Assembly (NCBI GenBank): GCA_963978905.1 | Contig: OZ022258.1 | Coordinates: forward strand, 52,498,591 to 52,562,590 | Direction: 5' to 3' | Origin: Trichostrongylus colubriformis | Lineage: Eukaryota > Nematoda > Chromadorea > Rhabditida > Trichostrongylidae | Length of the DNA stretch: 64,000 nt | Shown: in pieces, positions 1 to 12,190 of the stretch | Numbering within the stretch: the first letter of the stretch is position 1 | Layout of the letters: each line of letters opens with the position of its first letter | Program-made: the position numbers and the translations under genes | Notes under the pieces: generated by a model | The model's input: only the letters and a program-made list of their open reading frames with translations | What the model was told of the DNA's origin: nothing | Database searches by the model: none

Positions 1-199
1 GGCAACGCGTGGCTGCGTTCACAGGCAGCTAGGCATAGTGGCACCGGTGAGGTGCAGAGACGAAGAGGCAATGAGATAGGGTGGCACACGTGGAGACACA
101 GAGACACGACTCCGCCAAGTATGAACGCAGCACAAGCAGTTGCCTAAGGCCATACTTGCCCCAAAAAAATGGGTGATTGATCTGATCATCATCAGCCAC

Positions 200-3100
200 C
201 TAAGTGAATCACAAACCTCCTCTGACTCTCGTACTTCCTGAATTTTCCGATTTGCACATGCAATACCATGTAGAAACTTTTCTTCATGAGGGAGAAGGTA
301 AATGGGAGAGTTGAAAAAGTGTAGAGGAGAATATTCGACAATGTTGTACACGTTGAAAGTGTACATATCCGCATATCTAAAATGAATCCATGCAGGCTGG
401 TTTTTTCATTTTAAAATCTTCAAGTCACGCCCCACTTTTTCACTTGCGAAGCAAAACATGTCTGCCTCCACCCACATCTTAACAGCGAACCCATTGCACC
501 AAACTCGGCTTCCATGTCATCAGTGATCCTCTTGAAATATTATTTCAATTGCTTTATTCTCACAATTGAAGGGGCAAGTGATGTTAGACTGGCAGCAAGT
601 TTTGCACCCTTTTGATTGGATTTGGGTGATATCGTAGTGAGAAGGCATCCCACTATTCACATTACTTTGACCCAAGCTTAGAAGAGGAGAGGAACCCGTT
701 CTTCCTTCCACTAAGGCTTAGGTAAAATAATCGCCTGACCATACAGAATAACCCCTCAAAGACCTCTAAGATGCTTTGATGTGCAGCTTTACCAGTTTGA
801 ATGTGCAGCTTTTGCTAGTTCGGATGTGCAGTTTGTGCTAACTCGCCTCTCCCCCCCCCTCCCCGGGTACACCGGGAGTCGAGCTTTCCTCGATGGGAGG
901 GTCGCACCTGACCAGGCAGGAGAGAGGAGAGGGTCGTAACTGCAGAGGTCAGCGATAAGCAATAGAATCCAAACTTTCAATAAAACTGAAGTGGAAAATA
1001 GAATAGGCTGAGGATTGAGATACATAGCAAGAAAAGACCATGAATCGGCCATTTTCCTCGATATCTGGATGTGCTCTAAAAGGCATTCTTCGTTGACGTC
1101 CCTCTGGGTTGAAGGCAAAACTCCCATGATACGTTCTCTTGGTGCGGCACAATACCTCACAATCCCAACACTCGCATCAATCACAGTACAATCTTACACA
1201 TATACTAAGCTTTTCGATTTGATCTAGAAGAAAAAATTTCAATAAGGTGCAAATTTTGATGCCAACCCGAGCAACGGCTCTGGTAGGGCTGTAGTAGTAG
1301 GTATGTAAGGCTTACAGCAATATCCCTTAAAATATCTTTCTTTGCGTTTACGTCTTCCTCAGAGGTTAATCTGTTATTCAGATCGTTCAGTATATGGAAC
1401 TTCTCTTTTTGCCTGGACCATATCTAAAGGACACAATTTTCAAAAGGAAGGATGCATTGAGTGATTTCGTGAATCGATTTTCATTTTGTGGGGAAAAGTC
1501 AGTTACAAGCTCTACTTACCTCCATTTCTGTGTTCAGTTCGGGTACAATAAGCAATGTTCGCCATCCACCTGCCTTTTTGGACCTAAATAAGGTGGGCTC
1601 AGTGATCCCGATATTTCACGAAGAGAGGCTTTGTAAGCGCATTCCAATTCAGAATGGACCATTCTTTCAGACACCGGGAGATGGCAATTTTGGACTACGG
1701 TGAGCCCGATCACAACGGGTCCCGCTTTCATCCACTTCCAGAAATGGCCGGTGTTTTGAAGTGTTTTAGAAAAATTATAAGCAATCCGAACTGGTTATTA
1801 CTTGAGCACGTCACCGAATATGTGGTCACCAACGTAGAGAATGTCTTTTCCGGCCAATCCCATTTGACGAATGAAATCGGTCGCACAGCCTAAAAGATTT
1901 TGCTTAGTAGGTTATGAATATTAGCGAAGCAGTACTGGATCTGAATAGATGGATCCAATATCAAGTTCGTTCACTTCACCACCTCCCACTCTTTCTGAGC
2001 CGTACAGAAGTTTCTAGTTTCCCTTAATTGGTATGCCAACTTCGAAGCCGCTTCCATATGCCCTCATATAGATATTTTCACAATTCCACACTTTGTTAAG
2101 TCGGGCTGCATCCACATCGCTCATCGAGTCATGAGTGTTAATTACAAATGTTCTCTCGCCACCTCTCCGCAAGGAAAGTAAAATGAACAGTTCGGAAAGT
2201 AAAATGAACAGTTACAGTAAAATGTATGACGAACTCGGAATTTAACGGAGCGGGCTCTACATATATCAACTAGTGAAGTACGTTGCTGAAGATTTGGCAT
2301 TAATTGATGAATAGGCAAAAACAAGCTATGAGGAAGCCGTTCCTTAACAAGTCCATCGTACCATTATATTCCTAAAATAAGCATTCATCTCTGCCCTTTA
2401 CGATTTCGGGCCTGTTTGGTGAGTGTCTGACGACTGTTGTTAGGAAGTTTTGGTTTCGAAATACTGCCCTATTTGCTGAACGGCAAACGTTGCGGTGAAC
2501 ACTGAGTGCTGTCCCTCAGCTATGAGGAATCAACCACCGGAGGAAAGCAGACGGGAACCCACGTACACAAAAAATAAAATAAAGCTCACGCTTCTCGTGT
2601 GAGAACACGAAGCTAGAATGTACATATGTTCGGAAGTCTCTGGTAGGCGGTATCACGCAATGTTCAGCTCTTTTTCCCGTCGATGTGCCCATACCCTATT
2701 TTATCGCTATAGTTTGCAAGCCTCCTCTGCTACATATACGCAACACCGCAAAAAGTGGTTCCAGCTGTGTCTGTATTGGTGGGAACAGCTATCCCTTGAT
2801 GATACAGCCATACCGCCGTGAAGACACACCTCGCCCCAGCAAGGGTGCGACCTGGACACTTGTGCCGGATTATCTCGGAGTGTGCGTTAAAGAAATGTTC
2901 AGACTTTGCGATGCCGGAGCAGGATGTGCTGTGTGTCTGTGCGTCTCCGCCTGTGCCACCCTGTCTCCATTGCGTCGCGTCTGCACCTCTCTCGTACCAT
3001 TCAGCCTTTCTACTTGTGAATGCAGCCACGCCCTGCCGACGTGAGGTATGAACGTGGCTTCAGGTATTTTTTGTGCTCAGATCAACCAAAATATGTAGAA

Positions 3101-6100
3101 ATGTGCGGAATTGCATTGTTTCTCAGAGCTACAACTATAACGTAATTGCAACAACAAACCTCTACAATAGACATCCCCCTTTCTCAAAGGGCCTAAGTGG
3201 TTTCCAACTTTCTCCTTTCCAGTGATCCGATCTACCTTCAAAATACACGAATGTATCACTGACACATTTCACTACACATAAATACTTTCTCGGATTTTTG
3301 AAACTCTCACCTCTTTGAACGCAATATCTTGTAAAAACCACCTGGGCTTACAACCGTTCACGATAACCACATCAAATAGATCTTGCCAATTCGGTCCCAT
3401 AACATGAGTCATCAATGCCTGGAAGTACACGCACTATCTGATACAGGTAAGCTTCGGCCGCTTTTATACTTCGCGGCACCACCGCCGGCAACGCTGACAG
3501 AGCTGTACCCGCTCGAGTAAGGACGCGGGACTGGCGCTAGAAAATCAAGAAGAAGAAGACGCCTAGTCCTTCGGTACTACTGCGTGATGCGAGCGCGGGC
3601 CAGTCAAAATGGGATACTTGCAAACTGCTCTTACCACTTTTTCCCAAGGTGCAGTAATTGCATAAAACTTGGAGTCTATAATCTTCGTAATGATCATGAT
3701 ATTGGTGCAGATCACTACAGTGAAAGGAATGCGAAGAAGTTCTTCAGGAACCGGGAGGGTGAAAGAGTAAGACGGAAAGAAGCGAAACCCGGATTCAAAA
3801 GCGTGACGTTGTGGTCTCTATTCGCATTTCTTGCGCATCTCTCGACGACTTGCAAGCGTTACGGTAAGCCTTATCCTAGGCCAGGTTGCCCCTTCCGGTG
3901 CCTTTAACGTGCCGCATTACACTCCACAGTATGTTAAGGAAAACGAGGGGTCGAAATTTATCACCGCAATCACTCCATAGGATGCACCACAGTGGCGCTG
4001 ACCGGCGATTCATTATTTGTTTTTCGAAAATTTACCCGAAACAATCCTTCGAGCTAATTCAATCTTTTAGTTCCCTGTATCAATAACTATGTCCTTTTAC
4101 CACTTTTACTGCACATTTTCCTCATTACCTTTATGACGCCTGTTAGAAAGACATTTCGCGACAAACAGATATACAAACAGACAAAATGGCAAACGGCGAT
4201 AAATGCTGGAAATGATTGATTGCCTCACCATCGTGTATAACCAAGGTGAATTTGTTAGTAGAAACAATTTCTTTCCGTGTTGCGATAACATCTTCATCAT
4301 CTGCACTGCTCTATCATCTCGTGCAATGTATTCGGATAGATTACTGCAGATGGTCCTTTTGAAACCGTCCTGGGAAAACTCTTGCTTCAACACTTGTTGT
4401 CTTTAAGTGACATGTTCTTATATGCAAATAATGTGAACGCTGAAGCGTTTGAATACGAAAAGCTGTTTGTTTACTGCTGATGTTTACTAGAGCACAGACC
4501 GACAGTATATCCCCTAGTCCGTTGAAGCGTCTTTTTTCGAGTGGCATACTCTAACCCTCAGCCCTCAGGGTGCTTTCTGCTCCAAGAAGCCATTCACCTA
4601 ACGCTTGCTTTCCCAGATAGGTCCTATCTCATTTGCTTCTTGTTTTCTTTGTTTTTCTTTTCTGTGTTCTTTTTTTCTTGGAACATTCTTCTAGTTGGAA
4701 CTCCTCCTTGGTTACGGCATGTCACTTGACATATCAAATAAATAAAATAAAAAGCTGATCATGATCTTATCGCAAGCAGAAGCAGGTCTGTTTTACCATG
4801 TAGTAGCAACCGGTGCCACGCTGAATCAATGGTGGGTGTACTCCACTCTGAGACGGTGACCGCCATCTCATTTACGGGTTACTCGTTTATTTCTCTCCGT
4901 GCCCCAGTAACGGTACACCCACTTGGATTGCGGAGTTGTATATCTTCTCACAAATGGAACCACAATACTTTATCGTAGTGCCTTAAGCGGCATCTGTTCT
5001 GTGACAATCATTCAAATCTCCAACGGAGCTCAAGACCAACCGTGAAGAGGGGCCTTATTTGGATCAGCTATTTTCCTACTCAAGGGCTATAGCACACTAA
5101 TGCGCGCGTAACATCACTGGTGTTAGTGGTTCGATAGAAATTTATACTTATCGTACTGCTTCTTCCCATGATTTTATTCAGCACTCATTATCACAACACG
5201 CTCCGCCCATTTTGGGCCGGTCTCCGCTCGCATCGAATATGTTCTAGATAGCTTCACGTTGGTCATTTCTACTTATTTTTTCCTGGTCTAGCGGCTGCGA
5301 TGGAACCGAGTTGTGAATCATTGTTGTACGGACCGCCCATTCGGGGTGCGCTCTGCCCACTGTGTTCAAACCTCTTCATGACTATTGGAAAGTCATGGCT
5401 GACCTCAATCCACCCCACGTTTGGGTCATATTGGAACCCAATTTACAATTTGTGATCTGAAAACAGAACATTTTACGCGCATGCTCCGCCCATCGTGGGT
5501 GGGCTTAACCTGGTCCATGTGTGCTCTTTACTTCTTGTACCATGCTCTACCTATCCCAAACTTCCGCTATCTTCATAGGTCGTTTTTCGCGTTATGCCTT
5601 ATTTCGTAACAGACAGAGGGACGACGAAAGGATGGACGGACAGACAGGCGAAGCGTTTTACAATCCATTTCGAGGCGCTTGATAGGGCGTGGCTACGGAC
5701 TTGGGTGGGAGTGTATCACACTCTCACACCCCACCACACACTCTCACTCTCACCACAATCACTCTCGCCACTCAGGCCACGCCCTATCTAGTGCTGTGAA
5801 ATGGACTGTGTAAATAGTAGAGATCAGCTATAGTGGAATCTTTAAAAATCTATCTCTGGCACAACTTACAACTTCATTTATATACTCAAAAGCACTTCTG
5901 CAATCATCAAAGATAGTTGAGTAGAGTATAATCTGTCGAGTACCTTTTTTAGTATATCCAGTCCCATTCGTTAACCTGGAGCAGAAACTCAGGTAATTGA
6001 TTGGATCATGCTGTATTGCTCTTCAAAGTTCAATATCAAACCATGCGTACTTTTGGTACAGCTCTTCATGGTTGTCAAAGTAGTCAACCATCGAAGCCAA

Positions 6101-9100
6101 TAGTACACCTTCAGAGAGATTGAACACCGTGTTCAGGACGAAAATTCGAGTTTCTTCAAGCGACACATGCTTATTCGGGTATTGCTGGCGAATCTCTTTT
6201 CTAGAATATCTTTCACAATTTGTGTGGATTATGTATGCGTATTATTAGTTGGTGCAATTAATGCGACTCTTTTCCCAACAATTTTATTTAGCAAGAACAA
6301 TAATACATTTAACAAAAATGTGTTTGAATGAATATTTGAGAGCGTTTTCACCAACGCAATCAAGGACTGTTTCACATTCGGTAGCCGTCGAAACTTCAAT
6401 TTTCTGCAGAAACACGCAACAATAAAAACCCGCCTTGGTGCTATCGCAATCAGGGGGAGGCATCTTACTATGGACCCCATTTTTACCTAAGCCAAGAAAG
6501 GGAAGAGAGCCCCTTCCTTCCTCCTTTGAGGCTTAGGCAAAAATATACGCCTGATAGTGCGGAGTGATCCCACAAAAATCCTTCAGAGGTACTCATAATT
6601 GAAACTTTTTGTGCGATGCTCCCCCCCCCCTCATTGCGATAGCGCCCCCGCCTTAATTATGCACCAACCTATTATTTACAATGGATTAGGGCTAAGATGA
6701 CATGGTAACGGGTGGCGCGCATTCCCACTCTCATGGGCTTAATATCTGCCCGATGAGCCAAACTTCTATCCCTCCGGGATATGTTATTGGTACCAGCGGA
6801 AGTATAAAAGGACTGATCCGCACAGCACCGGCTGGCTCTCCAAGTCATTGTATAGGCCAAACTGCCTGATTTTGACCTGCCAATATGCTTCTGAATGGTG
6901 TTAGAAGGTGCGGCCCATTGGAACAGGAGTTCGATTAATGCCACAATCTTTATTTTTCATGTGGAATAGGTAGAAACACATTGATGGAGCTGTTTCAGGG
7001 CAATTTTCTGAAATTTTCGCTACACCAAACGACTTTTCGTATCTTCGAAATCGTTCACCCAGCATAGAAAATGGAGAGGACGATCCACTGGCTAAGGGAA
7101 GGGTGGCATTGCTTCATTCCCATGGAATCTCAGGTAATATCCATACTTCGTCACAGATGCATCTCTCGAGCGAAAAGGCCATTATTGGTATTACACTGAT
7201 GTTTTTCATCCCTCACATGCAATTGGGGTGTGTACCCTTATGTCAGGATTCCGCACGACGACGAGCGGCGTGCGACGCAGTGTGTGCGAGCTATGCGCGG
7301 CGCGGTAGTTGGGTCTTGGAACGGTTACAACGTAATGCTAGGGGTGCGATGCGCAGTTGACTTTTAATCGCTTCAGAACCCAACAACATGGCGCTTTTGG
7401 CTCGTCGGCATTGCTTCGCTTACGACATGCCGCAGTGCGAAATCCTGACGTAAGGGTACACACCCGCGCAGTTGACATCTTCCTCCCTCTACTCCTTTGC
7501 TTGAATAATTTGAGCCATATCTCACAAGAAAAGATCTCATCAAATTTACTTGTCCAGCTTTCTGAATCCATGAAATGCTGTCAGAATATTCCAGTGTTCA
7601 TCGGTCTTCAGGAGATTTCCCAGTCGCTTATCGTACCAAGCATTGCGTACCACGAATCCCGCTTTATATGTTAGATTCTAGAAGACAAAGTCAAGTGCGA
7701 CAAAATGCTTCAACTGAACTTCAACAATAACGACAACCTGAAAATCTTCTGGGTAACCAATATCAATTAACCGTTGTACAGCAAGACTGAAAGCCATCTC
7801 TTCCGATTTAGGGAAATTATAAACTGAAAAATTAAATCAATGGGATGGTTCGGAAAAACTACTGCACCAGACGCACAATTTTTATTCAATTTTTTATTCA
7901 TCGCATTTTCTACTCTATATGTAAGGTGGTTGTCATCGTTGTTGCCGATGACTTCGAACCATTTGAGGAGCAACTTGCTTTTCTACCAACAGACCGGCGA
8001 TCGGTGTTTACAGAAGGCCAAAGGGTTTCAGAGTGGGTTGAGAGAGTGAAATAAGTCCTTGAAAGGGACTCGAATGGTGAATAATCCATCTCAGCCGATC
8101 TCCTGGATTTTATGGTTTGAGTAGTGGCGAAAGAGCTAGCCAAGCAGAAGAGACGCTAGCTGAGAACTCTCTTGACGGAGAGCTGCTTCTCGTTCTCACA
8201 GGCACACGACGCGATTATCAGATTGGAGGCATACTTTCCTGGGACAAGTAAGTCCATGGATAAGTGCTCAGGCAACTTTGTTGCGGCTGCACTGACACTT
8301 TGGAAATCCGTTCGCCTAAGGCGAGGTGTGATTTGGTTGGGTTGGCGTGGCTTAGTTGTGTTTCAGGGCACATCGCCGTGAGGGTACACAGTACAGCCTC
8401 AACAAAGGTGCAGCCTGAGCAGTTGTTCAAGCATGAGTCAGATTGGGGATGACGTGGCTAATGAGAAATTCTCAAAGGAAGTTATTCATCTGGGAACTAT
8501 TAATCTGAGAAGTCTATCTGTGGCGAAACCCTCGTCGCGACACGGTCACCAGGTCACGCGGTGGCACGCCCATCCGCGCGGCGGATTGCAGTCAGGTAAA
8601 AACAGGTAAAAACAAAGAAACCCTAGTTTAGCTAAATTACAGGGTGCCGAACGCACAGCAATAGCCGTATTGATCGATAAAGTGGGGTAAACCACAGGTT
8701 GGCAACTTGCCAGAGCAGGCAGCCTCGAGACCACTCGGCCAATTCGCGAAGCGTCTCCGCGCGCGGTGAGCCGACCTCAGGCCAACGTCACAATTCGTGT
8801 GTCCCAACAAGCACCCCCGTGTGCTAGGGTCGACTTTGTCGAAGAATGATTGAGGTGTAGAATGAGCATGATAGCGGAATGATACTTATCGTATCGTATT
8901 AGTGCCGTATCCATTGAAATGCCGTGGTGCTCGACGTGTCGGCTATCGTGGTGAAAACGTCCTCCACCGGTCAGCATCAAGGATTGGCATAAATGATGCG
9001 ATCAAATCACTCTACCACTGCCTTTAAGATATCGCGGCTCTTCAAAATTCGATCGATACAGCAACAATACGTTATGATAATAGTATACTCCACTTTGGAG

Positions 9101-9840
9101 CGCCTGATAGGGCGTGGCCTGCGGACATGGGTGAGTGGTGGGAGTGAAGGTGCGTGGGAGAGTATGTGGCAGGATGAGAGAGTTTGATACACTCTCACCC
9201 AACTCCGTAGGCCACGCCCTATCAGGCGCTCCGGAATGGACTGTATCTCTTTGCTATCACAGTCATTACCCTACGCCTTAGTCACAATTTGGTAATGTCC
9301 AATCTAAGAGGCGCACTCTTTCAGGGACGGCGAAACCTGTTTAGAGGGATGCTTCATCCAAATCTCAAGGGCGCGTCTTTCAAAGAGGACTGCACCGAAT
9401 ATAATCGTCTTGGTTCTCCAGTTTTCTGGATGCTGTCAATTTCATTTTGTCGTCTTAGCAGTACCCACGTTACTCCTACCACTTTCTTTAACTAGCCACT
9501 ACTATTTGTAAGCGATGTAGGACAATCAATCAAAGCCACCGTGAGGGGTAAGGAAAAGTGGTTTTGTCAGTTGGGTCTTATCACGATCCTTCAGCACTGG
9601 CACTGCGAGCCGTGCTGCCGTTCATTCGCCGGGAGTTGCCAGCGAGGCTACTTTCATATTCGACAGTCTGCCATATTTACTCTTTCCGATGTCTCTAAGC
9701 ATGGGCTTCCATGAGATGACTTCACTGGAACTTTCACGTGTATCCATTCAAATGAAAAACACATACTTGCAAGAGTGGCGTCCATATCAAACCCCAAACA
9801 CTTAATTTTATCCATGCGTAGAGCACGATTGATGAATATT
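200..9840 (-). CDS. Cytosolic purine 5'-nucleotidase (NT5C2-like, HAD superfamily), partial
   Basis: Hydrolyses purine nucleoside 5'-monophosphates (IMP/GMP-type) in the cytosol, by homology to human NT5C2. Thirteen minus-strand exons join in phase: 9840-9767, 7823-7738, 7677-7550, 6200-6051, 5975-5870, 4369-4229, 3418-3311, 3235-3160, 1889-1802, 1583-1520, 1423-1316, 530-436, 376-200. They give about 467 codons, against 561 in human. All HAD motifs are visible: nucleophile motif DMDAT in the first exon, threonine of LFLLTNSP in 4369-4229, lysine of GCKPRWF in 3418-3311, and GDHIFGD in 1889-1802. Other anchors are QQYPNKH, GWRTLLIVPEL, SLLRCGWRQTCFASQ and YLLPHEE. GDHIFGD is closer to NT5C2 than to NT5DC proteins as I recall them. 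The 5' end is incomplete, and the C-terminus runs off the left edge (last donor at 199). Introns carry many mobile elements. Exon boundaries were inferred by eye. Confidence 0.93.
836..985. mobile_element. Fragment of the CCAGGGCAC-end inverted-repeat element
   Basis: Within the nucleotidase intron 1315-531. It shares the ACACCGGGAGTCGAG end and the AGAGGTCAGCGATAAGCAA stretch with copies near 14.6, 58.4 and 61.6 kb. Confidence 0.55.
5190..5640 (+). repeat. Dispersed copy of the 15-16 kb satellite unit
   Basis: It matches the array unit in inverted orientation (TGCTCTTTACTTCTTG, CTACCTATCCCAAACTT, CATAGGTCGTTTTTC) and the array's outer edge (TTTCGTAACAGACAGAGGGA). It lies in the nucleotidase intron between 5869 and 4370. 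Confidence 0.6.
5659..5812. mobile_element. Foldback MITE, family A copy 1
   Basis: About 154 bp. The ends are imperfect inverted repeats (TACAATCCATTTCGAGG / TGAAATGGACTGTGTA) followed by GGGCGTGGC / GCCACGCCC and a CTCTCAC-rich middle. It is in an intron of the nucleotidase gene. Confidence 0.8.
6246..6671. mobile_element. Mariner-type MITE with nested insertion
   Basis: The outer ends are mariner-like (TTAGTTGGTGCAATTAATG / TAATTATGCACCAACCTA), and the body resembles the copy at 21.7 kb (TTTCACCAACGCAATCAAGGACTG). A second inverted repeat (GGTGCTATCGCAATCAGGGGG / CCCCCTCATTGCGATAGCG, 6437-6651) is nested near the right end. Intronic. Confidence 0.7.
6703..6951 (+). repeat. Diverged copy of the tRNA-type SINE
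   Basis: It shares GGGTGGCGCGCA, ATCCCTCCGGG, AAGTCATTGTATAGGCCA and GGTGCGGC..CATTGGAA-type blocks with the SINE at 34.1 kb. The internal promoter boxes are decayed. Confidence 0.6.
7226..7465. mobile_element. Mutator-like MITE, copy 1
   Basis: About 240 bp with ends GGGTGTGTACCCTTATGTCA and TGACGTAAGGGTACACACCC as inverted repeats. Flanks ATGCAATTG and GCGCAGTTG match at 6 of 9 positions, a decayed 9-bp target duplication. Intronic in the nucleotidase gene. Confidence 0.75.
9084..9245. mobile_element. Foldback MITE, family A copy 2
   Basis: The ends TATACTCCACTTTGGAGCGC and GCGCTCCGGAATGGACTGTA are inverted repeats; inner arms are GGGCGTGGCCT / AGGCCACGCCC. Confidence 0.8.
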
Positions 9841-10391
9841 CTGAATTTGTCGATTTGTGTTGTAGCACAACAGACCAAGCAGCCTACATCTTTTGTGGTT
9901 TCAGAATGAAGCAACCCACTGAGTATCCATGCTATAGTAGGAAGGTTAGTAGAAAAATGAATCTAACTGTTGTGCCGAAGTTCATGATACCCATTGATAC
10001 GTGGTACAGATATTATGATATATGATAGTCCAGCAACACGTTGTGAATTGACGCGATTTCACCGGTCTCATTCATCTTTTATCGCAAGTGTACTGGAGCG
10101 ACGGAGCGACCAGGAAAAGCAGTACTGATATTGGTGGAAGGTGGAAGGACCTTGACGGCAAGCGCTTTGGCCAAACACCTTCATATGCGGGGAAGGTGGG
10201 GAAAATAGGGCCAACTCCTGTACGTATTTTTATCAGATGCAATCAGATAACCGCTGCTCCGGGTCAGGCTTCTGTCGAGGGAATCTCGACAGGGGGCGTT
10301 TTTTAGGGCGGAAAGCGGGGCAGTATTTCGGGTCAGGAAGGGAATCTTTTTTGTTGAAATGTTCCTCAACAAATCGTCGACCCTAACGCAC

Positions 10392-10416
10392 CTATAAGTA
10401 GATTTTGGGTGACGTC
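10392..10416 (-). CDS. Possible upstream micro-exon of the NT5C2-like gene
   Basis: A 25-base segment sits behind a strong acceptor (CTTTTTCAG, minus strand) and before a GTGCGT donor. It ends in phase 2 with AG, which is the phase the 9840-9767 exon needs to make an arginine. Read that way it gives RHPKSTYR before IFINRALRMDK, at the place where human NT5C2 has KKYRREAYHR before VFVNRS. The match is short and could be chance. The initiator exon upstream was not found. Confidence 0.3.
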
Positions 10417-12190
10417 CTGAAAAAGAATCTCAGACGCTGTAGTACGGAGCCCGTCTTTTGGAGAGGGTGTATTTTTTCGAATCATCCCCGACGCCAGGCT
10501 TGATCATGCCTTACCCTCCCGCTTTCAAACGTTTATAGGTTCTAGGTTCGGTGTGCATAAAATAGCTTCGACGAACAAATTTATTCAGCATCACAAACAG
10601 GATCACATTCAAAAAAATTGTCTGCGATACAGTATGTCCGCGTAATGCACTAGTGCAGAGTTGGATGGATCACTTTTAGCATTAGTTATTGTATTTATCA
10701 ATCGACCGCATCATCTACTATGTCGTGACGCAAACGCACGCACATTCGTAACAATAGTAGTCGGGGGATAAATATGATGTATCCTACACAAATTGACAAT
10801 CAAATCTGATAAATCGTACCCGCTGCATAAACGATGATCTCTGAGGCTTGGGTATAAGAAAAACTACGAGTTCTAGAAAACTTCTGAAATCCTTTTGAGG
10901 ATATTTCCAGGCATTCGTTGCTATTCCAGGATAGCTGTAGTTCGTTTAAAAATAGTCGCTAGAAGTAACAATTTCAGCCGTATCGCATCTTCAGAGGTGG
11001 CAGGTTACGATATTGTTCTGGTCGAAGCTGAATGTGTGGCACACCACGAATACCTAAAGTATCTATCTTCAAGAATAGTTTTTTTGCTTCGAACTATGAC
11101 TCATTTTAAAGACGACTTTTTTTTGCACAATGTAAGAAACGCTAATGAATCTTAGTGGGTTCATTCACCAATCTCTAAATAGCCTCTTTAAAAAAACAAC
11201 TCTGGAAAAAGGATTTTCCGTGGCGGGGGGGAAGGGGGGGGGGGGGGGGTGGGGGTATCACAGGTTTGTGAGAAAAAAACTGATGCAGTCAAAAAAGCTG
11301 ATTACTTGTGAAACCATTCAAAGACCTATTTAAGTCGCACTAGCAGGTGAGCGTTGCTATGATCGTTATCACCGGCATCAAGGATGGGATCGCCCATCCT
11401 TGGTGCCAAGAGCCCATTTCCCCCCCCCCCCCCGAGCAGCCCATTCATAAGGCGCGTGAGAGGTGTCTCCAATGCAGGAAATCTTAGTTGATGAGGAGAG
11501 CTGCCATTCACAAACAGTAAAAATGAATAAAAAAAAAGTTTAAACCTGTAGATGAAAGGACCTGTCCAAAGTTTAAAGGACTTATTTTGAAATGGCAACA
11601 ATGAAGATTTTCTATGATGGTATGGTAAAGCTCACTTTGTATATTAACGGCAAGCGTTTTCTCATCAATTGTTGGCGGTCTATCTGATCCATTCAATGCG
11701 TCCGTTCGTTTGAATGTACTTATGTATGTATCTGGAATAGAATACGGTCGTATTTCCAACGAGTAACGGAGCGCGACGGATTATGCCGTGTTAGTATAAT
11801 CACCTCCCAGAAGGAATCGTTCACGAAAATTTGAATTCTTCTGTTTCCCATATATTCATGTTGTATTTGCTTACTCAGGGCCTCGCGGAAGGTTTCGTAA
11901 ATCAAAATTTCGGACGTGAAACTCCTTGAAATAACGCCGAATGGTGTGGAGCGTCTGATAGAGCAGGGCGACAAGGAATGTAGGAGCAAAAAGGCGACGG
12001 TAATGTGGTCAGGGACGCAGAGTAGGGAGCAAACCAACACTGGGCGCGAAAATTAGAGCTGTTCCTTTCCCGCGGCAGCCACTAAAATGTAGCACGGTAG
12101 AAACTCAGACGGTTGCTTTTCCACCAGTTTTTTGCTTTCTGCATTTTAACAGGAACATTCTTGGTTCTTTTTTGTGTTTCTGTTCATGTA
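10417..12190. other. Intergenic sequence with homopolymer tracts
   Basis: No gene is supported here. There is a G-rich tract at 11225-11256, a C tract at 11420-11433, and an unassigned 53-base acceptor/donor-bounded segment near 11927-11875 on the minus strand that fits neither neighbouring gene. Confidence 0.5.

Noticed and set aside
949..1184. Minus-strand frames between nucleotidase exons, considered as an exon
   Set aside because: The 1423-1316 and 530-436 exons already join in phase with the right spacing for NT5C2, and the candidate shows no similarity to the family.
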